DNA from: Coptis chinensis
Taxonomy: Eukaryota > Streptophyta > Magnoliopsida > Ranunculales > Ranunculaceae
Direction of reading: 5' to 3'
Length of the DNA stretch: 64,000 nt
NCBI GenBank assembly: GCA_015680905.1
Contig: CM027381.1
Coordinates: forward strand, 71,971,501 to 72,035,500
Below, piece after piece: positions 47,899 through 60,689 of this stretch. The position numbers were made by a program, and so were the translations under genes. The notes below the pieces were generated by a model. It ran no database searches, was not told where the DNA came from, and saw nothing but the letters and a program-made list of their open reading frames with translations. The stretch's first letter is position 1. The number at the start of each line of letters is the position of its first letter.

Positions 47899-48072
47899 CT
47901 TGGCCTACACTCTACTCTCCAACTACAAAATTTAATTACCCAACATTTTTAGATACTAAATTCCATGGGAAATCCCGTTGTTACATCAGAGTCAATTTAG
48001 ACTCCAAACAATCCAAGAGGACTTTTATAAATTTTTTTGGCAATTTATATTTGATAACATCCAACTGCACTT
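47899..48072 (+). repeat. Duplicated segment, copy A right side (partner of 60.8-61.1 kb)
   Basis: ACTACAAAATTTAATTACCC, TTTAGATACTAAATTCCATG, GTCAATTTAGACTC and AGGACTTTTATAA appear in the same order at 60810-61130. The left part of copy A is 43850-43991 (CACATCCAACATTATCCCTG, GCTGATCAAGAAATAATT). Similarity stops near GCACTTTA at 48070. Confidence 0.8.
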
Positions 48073-48908
48073 TATATATATATATAATAACAGATCCTTT
48101 TCAAGTTCTCTAAAGATGTCCACGTCATCAAATCTTAAGTACCCAGGGTTGTTTCGACAAAATCAGAGAGAAAAATAGAAGTTTTCGAAGACCCACAAAA
48201 TTAACCCAAAAAACCCACTTCGTCCTTATTTCTTTTGAGAGATAAGGAAACTCTGACCTCTTCTCTCAATTAAATTCCAGAAACCGAAAGACTTCTCCCC
48301 ATTGCTTCCCCCGAATGTCTAAATCTTTGTAATCTCATTTGACTTATCTCTTCCTGATGGAGTTATGAGATCTAAAATCAATCTCCTTCTTCCTGTTATT
48401 AATATGGTAATTAAGTTTTTTGTATTGATTTTTTTTTTGTTTTTATCTAATTAAGGCTTCATATTCTTCAAGTTAAAGTTCGTATTATTCACAGATTCTA
48501 ACATAAGGTACTCCCTCAACTCAACGTGTAATACCAGGAGTTGCTGGAATTCCAAACAAAACATCCTTACTCTACATGCCACGATTATAATTGTATCTAA
48601 ATTTCTATTGATTCACTAACAATTGTCAGTTGTGATGTCCCACATTTTAATTTTAACAATTTTAGATAATTATAGCTATCAATTTTAACAATTTCAGATA
48701 ATTATAGCTATCAATTTGATCGTGATCATATTGATTAATCTCTCATTTGTACTAAGCGGTAAATGTCTACAATTAGCACGTCTACAGTTAGCACTGCATG
48801 CGTTTTCCTTTCTAATTAGATTATCATTTTTTTATGAAATAAGAAATCATGTTAGGTAAACATAACTATTGCTCTATAAACGCTTGGCTTTCCAATTTCA
48901 TCATGCAG
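48073..48908. other. Non-coding DNA upstream of a candidate exon
   Basis: Pyrimidine-rich leader-like sequence (TCTCTTCCTGATGG and TCTCCTTCTTCCTG) around 48340-48410 looks like a plant 5' untranslated region with an ATGG-GT-like junction, but I cannot build an exon. A direct repeat of ATTTTAACAATTT(T/C)AGATAA lies at about 48650 and 48684. Confidence 0.35.
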
Positions 48909-49012
48909 GCCAAGTGAACCATATGCAAAAGACCATGCTGGATGTATAAGATTTTATGAACAAGAGACAGACAACTGGTATCATTTATGGTATTCAAACA
49001 AATGCGCAAATG
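48909..49012 (+). CDS. Candidate internal exon of an unidentified gene
   Basis: A 104-bp open stretch lies between a TGCAG acceptor and a G|GTATGA donor. It reads PSEPYAKDHAGCIRFYEQET followed by DNWYHLWYSNKCAN. The aromatic- and cysteine-rich composition (W-Y-H-L-W-Y) is unlike random AT-rich DNA and suggests conserved coding sequence. I do not recognise the family. A possible later exon is at 50391-50438 (DDKGSFLGCASDEES-stop), after an ATATAG acceptor. Phases do not join directly, so at least one further exon would be needed. It may be a gene remnant. Confidence 0.4.
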
Positions 49013-51453
49013 GTATGAAACACATTAAAACTTATCTCTTTTTTACTGCTTTTCTGGCAATGTATGTAAATTATGTTCTTAGTGTGCTTTGACTACACTT
49101 AATCTATCATTGCATGTTGTTCACTTAAGCATCTAAAGCTCTTTCTTCTTCATTAATGTATAGAATGTCGTTACTCGAAAAATTAACATACGATTTTTTG
49201 ATGTCTTTGGATTCTATTATCAAATTACCCATCAATATTAGGCCTGTATAGGATATAAATTTAATGTGGGTAAGGCTTTTGATCTATGTTTTCTGGTAAT
49301 AGTGAACTTGATGAAAATTCCACATATGTTGAATATACATATTGTTATCCATCATTATATTATATATATATTTTTTTAAACCCATCAATATTTAAGGGAA
49401 GCACTTGGAAGTTTAACATATCCATATTAAGTAATTTTTATCTATTAACTAATACATATCCATATCTATTAATAAACATATCCAAATATCTATACAATAA
49501 CTAATACATATATATAATCCATTGTTTTTAGAATTTGTTTACAGTTTTGAAATAATGAAATTGTAACTTTGTTTTTTGTTTTAGCATAACACATGAAAGG
49601 ACAATTTTAATTTATAAAATTAATCAGGGTTATCACTATGAGCAATGGGGCTCAAAAGTTATGAGCATCTTAACTTATCTTACTAATTAAATTTTCCTCT
49701 ATTTATGCAAAAATGAAATCAATTTATAAAAAGAATAGTTGTAAACTGATTTTTTTTTTTTTTTCTACATGGATTGGTGTTAAGCCAATTTTAGCAAAAT
49801 TGCATTAGAATTGGGGATGAAAATAGTATCGGGCATTCTTTCCGGAAGAGAAGATCAATTTTATTTAGCTCTCTATAAGATGTCGGAACAAACAAAAACG
49901 TTCATACTCATGTCTAAATTTTTTTCTCATAGGAAAAACTTGTCCATTAGCTCATTATACTTAAATTTTTACTAGAAATGGAAGCAAAAAACTAAAAAAT
50001 GTCTTGATCTCTTCTAACACGCTGGTATAAAAACAACTTTATGCTTCATATCCGCTACATTAATTTTTTTTTTCATTTTTACCTCTTCTTCTATCACTTC
50101 TAATTATTTTGCCTAATATTTGTGGTGGAGCAAACTAATGGACTTGAGCAAGGTTGAGGAGCAGAAAAATTGCATGTGACTTGCAAAGGATGCTCTAACT
50201 CTTTTTGCCAATTATTCAAGGTTCCTTGCAAAGGATTTTATGCCAAATTATCAAGTGTATGTGAGTTATTGGGTTGTTCCAAATGATATTTAATATTGGT
50301 TCTATTAAATGTTTAACCTTATAAAGAGTTAAGCTTAACAATGTAATTTGTAGTCATTAATCTTATAGCACGTACCTTTTGGCATATAGGATGACAAGGG
50401 CTCTTTCCTGGGTTGTGCATCAGATGAAGAATCCTGACCCTTTTGATGACTAAAACTTCTTTTACTCGAGACTACTTTCACTGAAGGTGATCTTTTCTTG
50501 GATAGTTGGCGGGGTTAAAATTTCGGTATATGATTAATTAATGCTGACACAGGGAATTCCGAAACCTTTATTTTTTCATGTGAGTTACCATCTCACTCTT
50601 TTTCTAATAAGAGTTTGTAATGTGTAAGATACATGATCTATGTAAAGAGAAACATTGCCGATCAATCGTCCCTAGGAAGCCTAGGATTTGTTTTTGTCAT
50701 AATCAATAAGTAATATAATATAATTAATAATCCATAATGAGTTTCTCTAGGATAGTTGAGGGAGTTTTTGTATACGATTATATTACTGTTGCCTTAGTGA
50801 ATTTTTCCAAGTGAGGTATCTTATCACTTTATTTCTAATAATAGTATGATCTTATTTGTGATTTGTTGGTAAAGAGGTTCAGCTAGATTAAACACATTGG
50901 GTGCATTTCTGAAAAAATAAAAAAAAAAAAATATGAACAACAACACAAACACACACTGTGGCCCAATTTCGTAAGCAAACATTGCACCGAAGGATGACCG
51001 GAAATGAGATCATGTAATGATCGTGTTTATCATTGTCAAAACCAAATGAGATCCTATAAATTTGTGGAGGTACTTCAAAATCATATCTTCTCATTTAGCG
51101 TAAATTAGAACACAATTGAAGTCTAGAGAAAGTATGGATTTTCATGTCAAAAAAACTTTATGTACAAAACAGATCTTAATGTCAACTTTTTGGTCACTTT
51201 GTGTTATCATAGATTAAGGAGTTCAAGTTGTAGATCAACGTGCATAAATTCGAGAGCAGATTTGCACCATTATTGCTGAGGCAACTGAGGTAGTGTCCAC
51301 ATCTCATATAACTTGAGTATACTGCATTAGACCTCGTTATAAGTACTTTAGAAGTTTAAGTTGGAACCAAGATATGTTAGCATTCGCTTTTTTAATTGAA
51401 ATATCATCTGTTGTGGTCTTTAGTTTATATAGCTTGATTTATTTCATGCTCAT

Positions 51454-51455
<2 letters not shown>
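49013..51455. other. AT-rich non-coding DNA
   Basis: Apart from the weak candidate exon at 50391-50438, no gene is visible. Two diverged tandem copies of a roughly 120-bp stretch (TGGATAGTTGGCGGGG... and AGGATAGTTGAGGGAG..., each followed by AGTTACC/AGGTATC, ATCTCAC/TTATCAC and TTTCTAATAA) lie at about 50498-50620 and 50750-50860. Confidence 0.45.

Positions 51456-51523
<68 letters not shown>
51456..51523 (+). repeat. (TA)n microsatellite
   Basis: An uninterrupted TA run of 68 bp. Confidence 0.97.
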
Positions 51524-51526
<3 letters not shown>

Positions 51527-52590
51527 AAACTTTTTAAACTCTCTCAGCCTATCCACGTTGACAGGGGGATTACGAGAAATCAGACGACTAAATAGGAAGT
51601 AAAAAAAAATTCACATCGAACAAAACACTAAACCCCTACAAAATCCACAGCTAAAAGAATTGAAAAATCCTTCTGCTTTTTGTATTCCTCTTCTCCAACT
51701 TTCATATGACTATTTGTATGTCCGCCAACATCTTCTACAAGGTGAAGATTCATTCTTCTTCTACTACTTCTCCTGTACTGACTAATAAAAAAGTTATGAA
51801 GATATTGTATGCTAAGCAAGTAAGTTCGGTGGTACAAGCAAGTTATTTTAGACTCAAACTCTCCAAAGAAGTTCCATGTGGCATGGTAGGAAGAGGGAAA
51901 AAGCTCTCTCTCATATTAGAGTGTTACCTAGGAGAGAGAGAATTCTCTTTTAGAGGTCTCTACTTCAGTATATAGATAGTAGATTATTGCACCATCTAAA
52001 CTTGACATATAGATTGTTGATAGTGTGTGCTGCGTTACTTTAGGGATTTTTGTGTAGAACCGTATACTTCTTCAGCTATCATGACACAAATGTGCGTTCA
52101 CTGTGTCACGCACATTGATAGGTTTGTGTTGAATTCAATTGGGTCTAAGTGATTCTTAGAATGTGTCGCTAAGTCTATTTTAAATACATTATTTTGAAAC
52201 TTTGTTTTGCTTTCAATTATCTATAGCTAAGTCTTTTGATGCATGTGGTAAACCAGAAGAAACCATTTCGTCATCGCAAGCAATTCTCTCGGGTTGGTTT
52301 CATCAATTCTTATATATACATTTGTGGCTACAAATAAATGGTGTTGTTATTTTAAAGTCAATTGGCACTTGGGATTAAAAGAAAGAAAGTGTTTTGATAA
52401 TGAGGTTTTGATTGGCAGAAGTTGGTATATATGAATGTATGATCCCTAATTAAACACTTTATAGTTGAGCCACATAGCGCACTAAAAAAAGATTTGTCGA
52501 AAGAGTGATTAGAGGGGTTGAGGGGTCTTGAAAATAATTTATAATAAACATTCATGTAATGCCTTAATGGTAATCCATTGAATCGAAGTG
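51524..52590. other. Non-coding DNA left of the solo LTR
   Basis: No gene is seen on either strand. Short frames here have no family resemblance. Confidence 0.4.
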
Positions 52591-54247
52591 TGTAGACACC
52601 CTATTTTTGCACCCCAGGCATAATTCATTTACGATTTTGCCTTGAATTAAATTTGATAATATATGGTAATTTGCATTCTAGAGTCTTCATTTATACATCA
52701 AAATTCTTTCTTTTCATCTTCTTGTAGTGTCCTTAGACTCTCCTCATCATGTTCTAGCTATAGCTGAAGTTTCGTTGCATTCTGAGTTTTAAGCTGAAAA
52801 TGACCAAAATGCCCCTATAACCCTTTGGAGCCCAAATTTCGAATTTTCCAATCTCTTTGGATGAAATTATTTCATATTTGAATTCTCCTTAAAAAATCCT
52901 TCGAAATGAGTACAAGACTGCCTAGGTTCCTTTTGGATTTCAAAAACCTTAATCTTACCCTATCCCGTTCAAACCCGTTGTGCGCACTGTTCAGTGCAAT
53001 ATATTTTTGGAATAAGATTTCAACCCAATGATATTTTTAAGAGTTCAAGGGCTTCCTAATGGATTAATTAACAACTTTTGTGAAGAAGAGTTTGTCTAAT
53101 TTTGACCCAGTCAAAGGGAATTTACAGTGTTAAGAAAATGGTCAAAACGAGCTTTCTTTGTGGATTTTGGACCCGTGCTTGTGGGCTGTGGATCCAGGTC
53201 GTGTTGAACCTTTTCATTAGGGTTTCTAGACTATTCTCAAGCCACCAAAACCCTAGATAACCCTCCTTATTTGTTTGATTTGATTTGATCCCTAAAATCA
53301 ATAATATTCTAGAGAATATGCCATTTTGGAGCCATGTTTGGAAACTCAAGATTGTGGGAATATTGAGGAAGTCTAGGGTTTATTTTTTTTCCCTAATCCA
53401 TATACAAAAACTAGAAATCAAGGGCTAAGATCGCTCCTCTCTTTCCACCTCTTGAATCAAGGGCCAGCTTTAGGAGGTGCATCTAGAAAGATATGATCAA
53501 GCCATTGGATTTTTCTTGCTCAATACTCAGCCATTGGATCAAACTCATTACCATTTTGGAATCCATGCCCAAACACTATAAATAAGGGTCTCATTCACCC
53601 ATAAAAACATATTCAGCTAGTTATTCATAGCTAATAGCCTAGTAGTCTTCTTTTCTTCAGTGTTCTTCATTTTTCTTTCTAGTTCTTTATTTTAGCTATC
53701 TTTTCTCCTAGTTCAATCCTGAGTAGAAGCTCTGTTTCATCGAAAGTTGTTTTTTCTCCCAAATCACCTGTTTCAATCATCAAAGTTGTCAATTCAAGAT
53801 CAAGTTCATCATCATCATCATTCATCAACAATCAATCAATTAATCTACAATCAAGTATGAGACAACATTCCAAACAAGGTGATATCTTTTTTTTTTCTTC
53901 ATTTAGCATTGCATATTATGATTCTTTTTTAGTCTTATTATAGCATATAGTTATTAGCTTTAAATAATTTAGCGAAGATCATCCAACATGGTAATAAAAT
54001 TTTAAGTTGTCTTCATTCACCTATCTCAAAATATTACACCTCAATAGAAGTAAGATTGGTTTTACCAGGCGAGCGTGGGTGCCTAACGTACACCTTCCCA
54101 CATCGTACCTTAACTCCTGAACCCAATAATCATCTAGTTTCGAGGGCTAGTCCTTCACATAGGTTTTACTCAACTTTTTCTTAATAAAGTTAGTGGCGAC
54201 TCTAAAATCAATTGCATATACCTAGGTACACATTTTTTGTGTGTACA
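52591..54247 (+). mobile_element. Solo LTR with perfect 5-bp target duplication
   Basis: Starts TGTAGACACCCTATTTTTGC and ends TTTTTTGTGTGTACA, so TG...CA ends are present. The flanks AAGTG (52586-52590 and 54248-54252) match exactly. A TATA box (CTATAAATAAGG) at about 53576 and the conserved tail TTAGTGGCGACTCTAAAATC fit a plant LTR promoter and U5 region. No internal domain lies next to it, so this is the product of LTR-LTR recombination. The lineage cannot be fixed from an LTR alone. Confidence 0.85.
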
Positions 54248-54369
54248 AAGTGCCTTTACAATAAATAACAAAACCCTTTGAAACAGATCACAGGATGAAT
54301 CCATTACCAAAAGAGTCTTTGTTGAAGTAGAATGTCATCAATATAACCTTATTATATATGGAGACTTTG

Positions 54370-55290
54370 CTATTCAGTGACTGTGATTGTGATATGAGTG
54401 GAGAGTTTTCCTATGGCAATGCATGGCTGGAGTTGTGTCTACAACAGACCGCCTTGCTTCTCATCACTTTATTGTCGATAATGCTTGCTACCTATGTTAC
54501 AACACTCTGAAACATCAAACCATCTCTTCTTTGTACGTGAATTTGCATAGGCAGTTTGGTTTGGGGCTAACTTCTTTACCATAGCACACTTATATAATGG
54601 AAAAAGAAGACTTCAAGATGGTGGTCCATCCAAGCAATGATTGACATGATTACATCACAGTGTGGTATAGATGATATTCTTGAGGCCTTCGATGCGCTTA
54701 TCTGGAACATATATTGATTGTGAGATATATACGTCTTGATCCATTGAGGGCAATATCTAATGCACTAAAACTTTTGCTAGATATGATCCAACATCTTCAT
54801 GCTCTGCAGAACAATTTTCCACTTGGAGGGTGGCCGAAGTTAATATAAACACTGATGGCTCTACTAGGTTGAATGCAGGTCCTGCTGGAGTGGGAGGTGT
54901 GCGTAGGGATGACACTGGTAAGTTCATTTTTGCCATGGCCATTCAAATTTTTCTTGGAACAAATAACTTGGCTGACTTTCAATCATTACTCCATGCACTC
55001 AGAATTGTGAAAGAGCTAAATCCACCCAAGTTAATAATTGAAGTGGTCTGTTTACTATTGGTTCAAGTTGTAAATAGAGAAATTTTGCGGGTACATTTGT
55101 CATTTCAACCACTATTTATGGATATTAAAGAGATCTGTAGTTAATCAAGAGAGTTAACATTACAGTGGTAGTACATAGAGGCAGATGGGTGTGCTGACAA
55201 GTTAGCAGATCAATGACAGGATTTATCCGACTTCTTTCGCATTCACCTTGAATATCCTGATTTAATTCTCCCATTTCTACCATGAGAATT
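54370..55290 (+). pseudogene. LINE remnant: zf-RVT and RNase H
   Basis: From about 54420 the sequence reads AGVVSTTDRLASHHFIVDNA and CYLCYNTLKHQT, the zf-RVT pattern that follows RT in plant LINEs. From 54830, VNINTDGSTRLNAGPAGVGG, VRRDDTGKF and LADFQSLLHAL follow, a plant RNase H domain (first Asp in NTDGS). The usual active-site Glu (A-E-x-x-A) appears as ADFQSL, so that residue looks lost. The RT part is missing. The solo LTR immediately left may have been inserted into a longer remnant. Confidence 0.7.
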
Positions 55291-55879
55291 GTCATCCCCA
55301 TGTGCAACATGCGGGCATGCGGCAATACATTCTATGGCTTTAGTTTGGTAGGTAAGTACCGCCAGCATTTTTAGCTTCATGTATTTAGTATGATGTAATT
55401 GGTGTATGTACAAATTGAGCTATCAGATTTCCTTTCTTTTATTTTGCCTTGATTATCACATACAATGCTTGCTGATTTTAATGACACATTCTTCCACCTA
55501 TTTGCTTATTTAATTATGAGCTGATAATTTTCATTTCAATTCTGATTCAAAATTTTAAAGATCGAAATGTGCTTAAGCTTATTTTTGCAAGATCAATCAT
55601 TACACACATCGCTGTTTTTAATCTACATACATCAAGTCTTTCCTAATGCTTACATGGGAGAGCTGTTTTTAAATGTAGAATTATAAACATGTAGCTTGGA
55701 ATAGGAATTAGGAAGTGTGGAATAAACCTTTAAAAAAAAGTGGAATAGACTATCATACTCCTTTAAAAAATTGAAAACATGTAGCTTTTTGCTAGAGAAG
55801 GCAAATTCATCAATTATTTTTCAATACTGCTTCCACTAGAAATTGATGTGCATAGGTTTTATGGAAGAAGAATTGATTC
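55291..55879. other. Non-coding DNA between the LINE remnant and the satellite
   Basis: No gene is visible. The 5' end of the Helitron-ended block probably lies here, but no clear TC terminus stands out. Confidence 0.4.
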
Positions 55880-58800
55880 CGAAAGAAGGAAATCGGAAAT
55901 TGGATGCAACTATATTGAACTAACTTCAAAAAATAATTAATAGGAAATCAAAAACTGGATGCAACTACATGGAACTAACTTCAAAGAATAATTAACGGGA
56001 AATCAAAAACTGGATGCAACTGTGTTAAACTAACCTCAAAGAATAATTAACAGGAAATAGAAATTGGATGCAAATGCATGAAACTAACCTTAAAGCATAA
56101 CTGACGGGAAATGGAAACTGGATGCAAATGCATCGAACTAACCTCAAAGAATAATTAACGGGAAATCGGAAACTGAATGGAAATGCATTAAACTAACCTC
56201 AATGAATAATTAACGGGAAATCGGAAACTGAATGCAAATGCATTGAACTAACTTCAATGAATAATTAACGGGAAATTGGAAACTAGAAGAATAATTAATG
56301 GGAAATCTGAAACGGGATGCAAATGCTTCGATCTAACCTCAAAGAATAATTAACAAGAAATCAGAAACTGAATACAAATGCATCGAATGAATAATTAAAG
56401 ATTCAAATCTAATCGAACTAACCTAAAACAATAATTAACGGGAAATCAACAACTGGATGGAAATGCATATAGCCAACCTCAGAGAGTAATTAACATGAAA
56501 TCGGGAATTGGATGCAACTACATAATTAACACGGAAAATCGGAAACTAGATGTAAATACATCAAACTAGCCTCAAAGAAAATGCATTGAACTACCCCTCA
56601 ATGAATAATTAACCGAAAATCCTAAACTCGATGCAACTGCATTGAACTAACCTCAAAGATAATTAACGGGAAATCAAAAACTAGATGCAATTACATGAAA
56701 CTAACTTTAAAGAATAATTAACGGGGAAGTCAGAAACAGGATGCAACTGCGTGAAACTGACCTTGAAGAATAATTAACGGGAAATCGGAAACATGATGCA
56801 ACGATATTGATAGAACTAACATTAAAGAATACTTAATGGGAAATAAAAAACTAGATACAAATGCGTTGAACTAAACTCAAACAATAATTAATGGGAAATG
56901 GGCAACCGGATGCAAATGCATTGAACTAATTAACATCAACAAGTAATTAACATAAAGTGAAAAAATAAACAAATGCATTGAACTAATGTCAAAACATAGT
57001 TATATTATGTGTAGTGGGAATGTCTTGACAAATATAGTTTTGCATTTAAAATGGCGTTTATAATATCTCTTTTCTTATAATTGGAAATACCATGCTATTC
57101 AAGTAGCATCAATATGATATTTACCTCATTGGGCATAATCATAAAATTTCAATCAAACTTTTATTATTAAACAACAAAAAGAAGTCGAAGGATTTTATTA
57201 AGGGAGGATTATTACTTTTTATGGAGAGTTGGGTTTTTACAAATTTGGATGAGTGATCAATATAATATTCATATCTCATTGCTGTGCACACACAGTTACT
57301 AATATACATGATAAATTCAAACTAACCTCAAAGAAAATGCATCGAACTACCCCTTAATGAATAATTAACAAAAAATCCAAAATTCGATGCATCCGCATTA
57401 AACTGGCCTCAAAGAATAATTAACGGAAAATAAGAAACTAGATGCAACTGCATGAAACTAACCTCAAATAATACTTAATGGGGAAGTCAGAAACTGGATG
57501 CAACTGCGTGAAACTGACCTTGAAGAATAATTAACGAAAAATCAGAAACAGGATGCAACAACATTGATCGAACTAACATTAAAAAATAATTAACGGGGAA
57601 TCGAAAACTGGATACAAATGTATTGAACTAAACTCAAACAATAATTAACGGGAAATGGACAACTAGATGCAAATGCATTGAACTAATTAACATCAACGAA
57701 ACATACAGTGAAAATACAGTGAAAAACTGGATGCAAATACATTGAACTAACGTCGAAACATAGTTATATTATGTGTAGTGGGAATGTCTTGACAAATATA
57801 GTTTTGCTTTTAAAATGGCGTTTATCATATCTCTTTTCGTATAATTGGAAATACCATGCTATTCAAGTAGCATCAATATGATATTTACCTCATTGGGCAT
57901 AATCACAAAATTTCAATCAAACTTTTATTATTAAACAACAAAAAGAAGTCGAAGGATTTTATTAAGAGTGGATTATTACTTTTTTATGAAGAGTTAGGTT
58001 TTTACAAATTTGGATGAGTGATTAATATAATATTCAACTCTCATTGCTGTGCACACACTGTTGCTAATATACATGATAAATTCAAAGTAACCTTAAAGAA
58101 AATGCATCAAACTACCCCCTCAATGAATAATTAACAGGAAATCCAAAACTCGATGCAATTGCATTGAACTGACCTCAAAGAATAATTAACGAGAAATTAG
58201 AAACTACATGCAACTGTATGAAACTAACTTCAAAGAATAATTAACTGGGAAGTCAGAAACTGGATGCAACTGCGTGAAACTAACCTTGAAGAATAATTAA
58301 CGAGAAATCAAAAACAAGATGCAACAACATTGATCGAACTAGGATTAAAGAATAATTAATGGAGAATCAGAAACTTGATGCAAATGCATTGAACTAAACT
58401 CAAACAATAATTAACAGAAAATGGGCAACCGGATGCAAATGCATTGAACTAATTAACATTAACGAGTAATTAACATAAAGTCAAAAACTAAATGCAAATG
58501 CATTGAACTGTCGAAACATAGTTATATTATGTGTAGAGGGAATGTCTCGACAAATATAGTTTTGTATTTAAAATGGCGTTTATCATATCTCTTTTCGTAT
58601 AATTGGAAATATCATGCTATTCAAGTAGCATCAATATGATATTTATCTCTTTGGGCATTATCACAAAACTTCAATCAAACTTTTATTATTAAACAACAAA
58701 AAGAAGTAGAAAGATTTTATTAAGGGTGGATTATTACTTTTTTTGGAGAGTTGGGTTTTTACAAATTTGGATGAGTGATCAATATAATATCCACATCTCA

Positions 58801-60366
58801 TTGTTGTGCACACACAGTTGCTAATATACATGATAAATTCAAACTAACCTCAAAGAAAATGCATCGAACTACCTCTCAATGAATAATTAACAGGAAATCT
58901 AAAACTTGATGCAACTGTATTGAACTGACATCAAAAAATAGTTAACGGGAAATAAAAAACTAGATGCAAATGCATGAAACTAACCTCAAAGAATAATTAA
59001 CGAGGAAGTCAGAAACTGGATGCAACTGCGTGAAACTGACCTTGAAGAATAATTAACTGGAAATCGGAAACAGGATGCAACAACATTGATCGAACTAACA
59101 TTAAAGAGTAATTAACAAGGAATCGAAAACTGGATGCAAATGCATTGAACTAAACTCAAACAATAATTAACGGAAAATGGGCAACCGAATGCAAAAGCAT
59201 TGAACTAATTAACATCAATGAGTAATTAACATAAAGTAAAAAACTGAATGTAAATGCATTGAACTAATTAACATCAACGAGTAATTACCATAAAATCAAA
59301 AACTGAATGCAAATGCATTGAACTAATGTCAAAACATAGTTATATTATGTGTAGTGGGAATGTCTCTTTTCTTATAATTGGAAATAACTTGCTATTCAAG
59401 TAACATCAATATGATATTTACCTCATTGGGAATTATCACAAAACTTCAATCAAACTTTTATTATTAAACAATAAAAAGAAGTCCGAAGATTTTATTAAGG
59501 GTGGATTATTAATTTATATAGAGAGTTAGGGTTTTACAAATTTGGATGAGCGATCAATATAGTATTCATATCTCATTGTTGTGCACTCATAGTTGCTAAT
59601 ATACATGATAAATTCAAACTAACCTCAAAGAAAATGCATCAAACTACCCATCAATGAGTAATTAATGGGAAATTCAAAACATGATGCAACTACATTGAAC
59701 TGACCTTAAAGAATAATTAACGAAAAATCAGAAACTAGATACAATTGCAAGAAACTAACCCTCAAAAATAATTAACAGGGAAGTCAGAAACTGGATGCAA
59801 TTGCGTGAAACTGACATTGAAGAATAATTAATGGGAAATCGGAAACAGAATGCAACAACATTGATCAAACTAACATTAAAGAATAATTAACGGAAAATCA
59901 AAAACTGGATGCAAATGCATTGAACTACCCCTCAATGAATAATTAACGGGAAATGGGCAACCGGATGCAAATGCATTGAACTAATTAACATCAACGAGTA
60001 ATTAACAGAAAGTCAAAAACTGAATACAAATGCATTGAACTAATGTCGAAATATAGTTATATTATGTGTAGTGGGAATGTCTCGACAAATATGGTTTTGT
60101 ATTTAAAATGACGTTTATCATATCTCTTTTCGTATAATTGAAAATACATTGCTATTAAAGTAACATCAATATGATATTTATCTCATTGGGCATTATCATA
60201 AAACTTCAATCAAACTTTTATTATTAAACAACAAAAAAAAGTCGAAGGATTTTATTAAGGGTGGATTATTAATTTATATGGAGAGTTGGGTTTTTACAAA
60301 TTTGAATGAGTGATTAATATAGTATTCATATTTCATTGTTGTGCACACACAATTGCTAATATACAT
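55880..60366 (+). repeat. Satellite array 2: 55-bp monomers in about 760-bp higher-order repeats
   Basis: The marker GATAAATTCAAA occurs at 57310, 58073, 58832, 59607 and 60367, giving periods of 763, 759, 775 and 760 bp. Each period holds about eight 55-bp monomers (TTAACGGGAAATCGGAAACT, GGATGCAAATGCATTGAACT) and a spacer of about 320 bp, which begins ACATAGTTATATTATGTGTA and ends GTTGCTAATATACAT. A fifth, partial unit and plain monomers extend left to 55880. Monomers inside a unit differ from each other more than from their partners in the next unit, the mark of higher-order amplification. Confidence 0.9.
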
Positions 60367-60483
60367 GATAAATTCAAATAAGATTATGTTAATGATAAGT
60401 AATTAATTAACCAATAATAAGTAAGTTTTTTCTAATCAATAATGTTAATTGTAACCCGTTTGTTGGATGGGTTCGAAAACTAG
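55880..60483 (+). mobile_element. Helitron-like element 2 made of higher-order satellite repeats (5' end undefined)
   Basis: The 3' end is AACCCGTTTGTTGGATGGGTT (a stem with AACCC/GGGTT arms), then CGAAAACTAG ending at 60483, then T. This matches the terminus at 6020. Upstream lie 55-bp monomers and about 320-bp spacers, the same sequences as in Helitron-like element 1. No Rep/helicase gene is present. The 5' boundary is placed at the first monomer, for lack of a better one. Confidence 0.65.
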
Positions 60484-60689
60484 TTTTTTTTATAAAGACA
60501 TCCAATTGTTTTTTTTTGTTGTTTTAGATCATCCAATTGGAGTTGAAGGTCTGAAAATTAAGAATCCTTGATAAATTAATGATTTCTGAGCAGAAAATAT
60601 TGTCTCCTACTTGACATTGATTTGTTACAGTAATCTTTCTCGAAACAATTGTGTCACTCACTTTTTCCTTGACATCAATCTGTTACAGT

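Noticed and set aside
51628..51837. A 69-residue minus-strand frame
   Set aside because: No family resemblance and no exon signals. Consistent with chance.
55880..60366. ATGCAAAT octamer in each satellite monomer, as a possible transcription-factor site
   Set aside because: The octamer is a known animal POU-factor site. No plant counterpart is known to me, and the word is simply part of the monomer.
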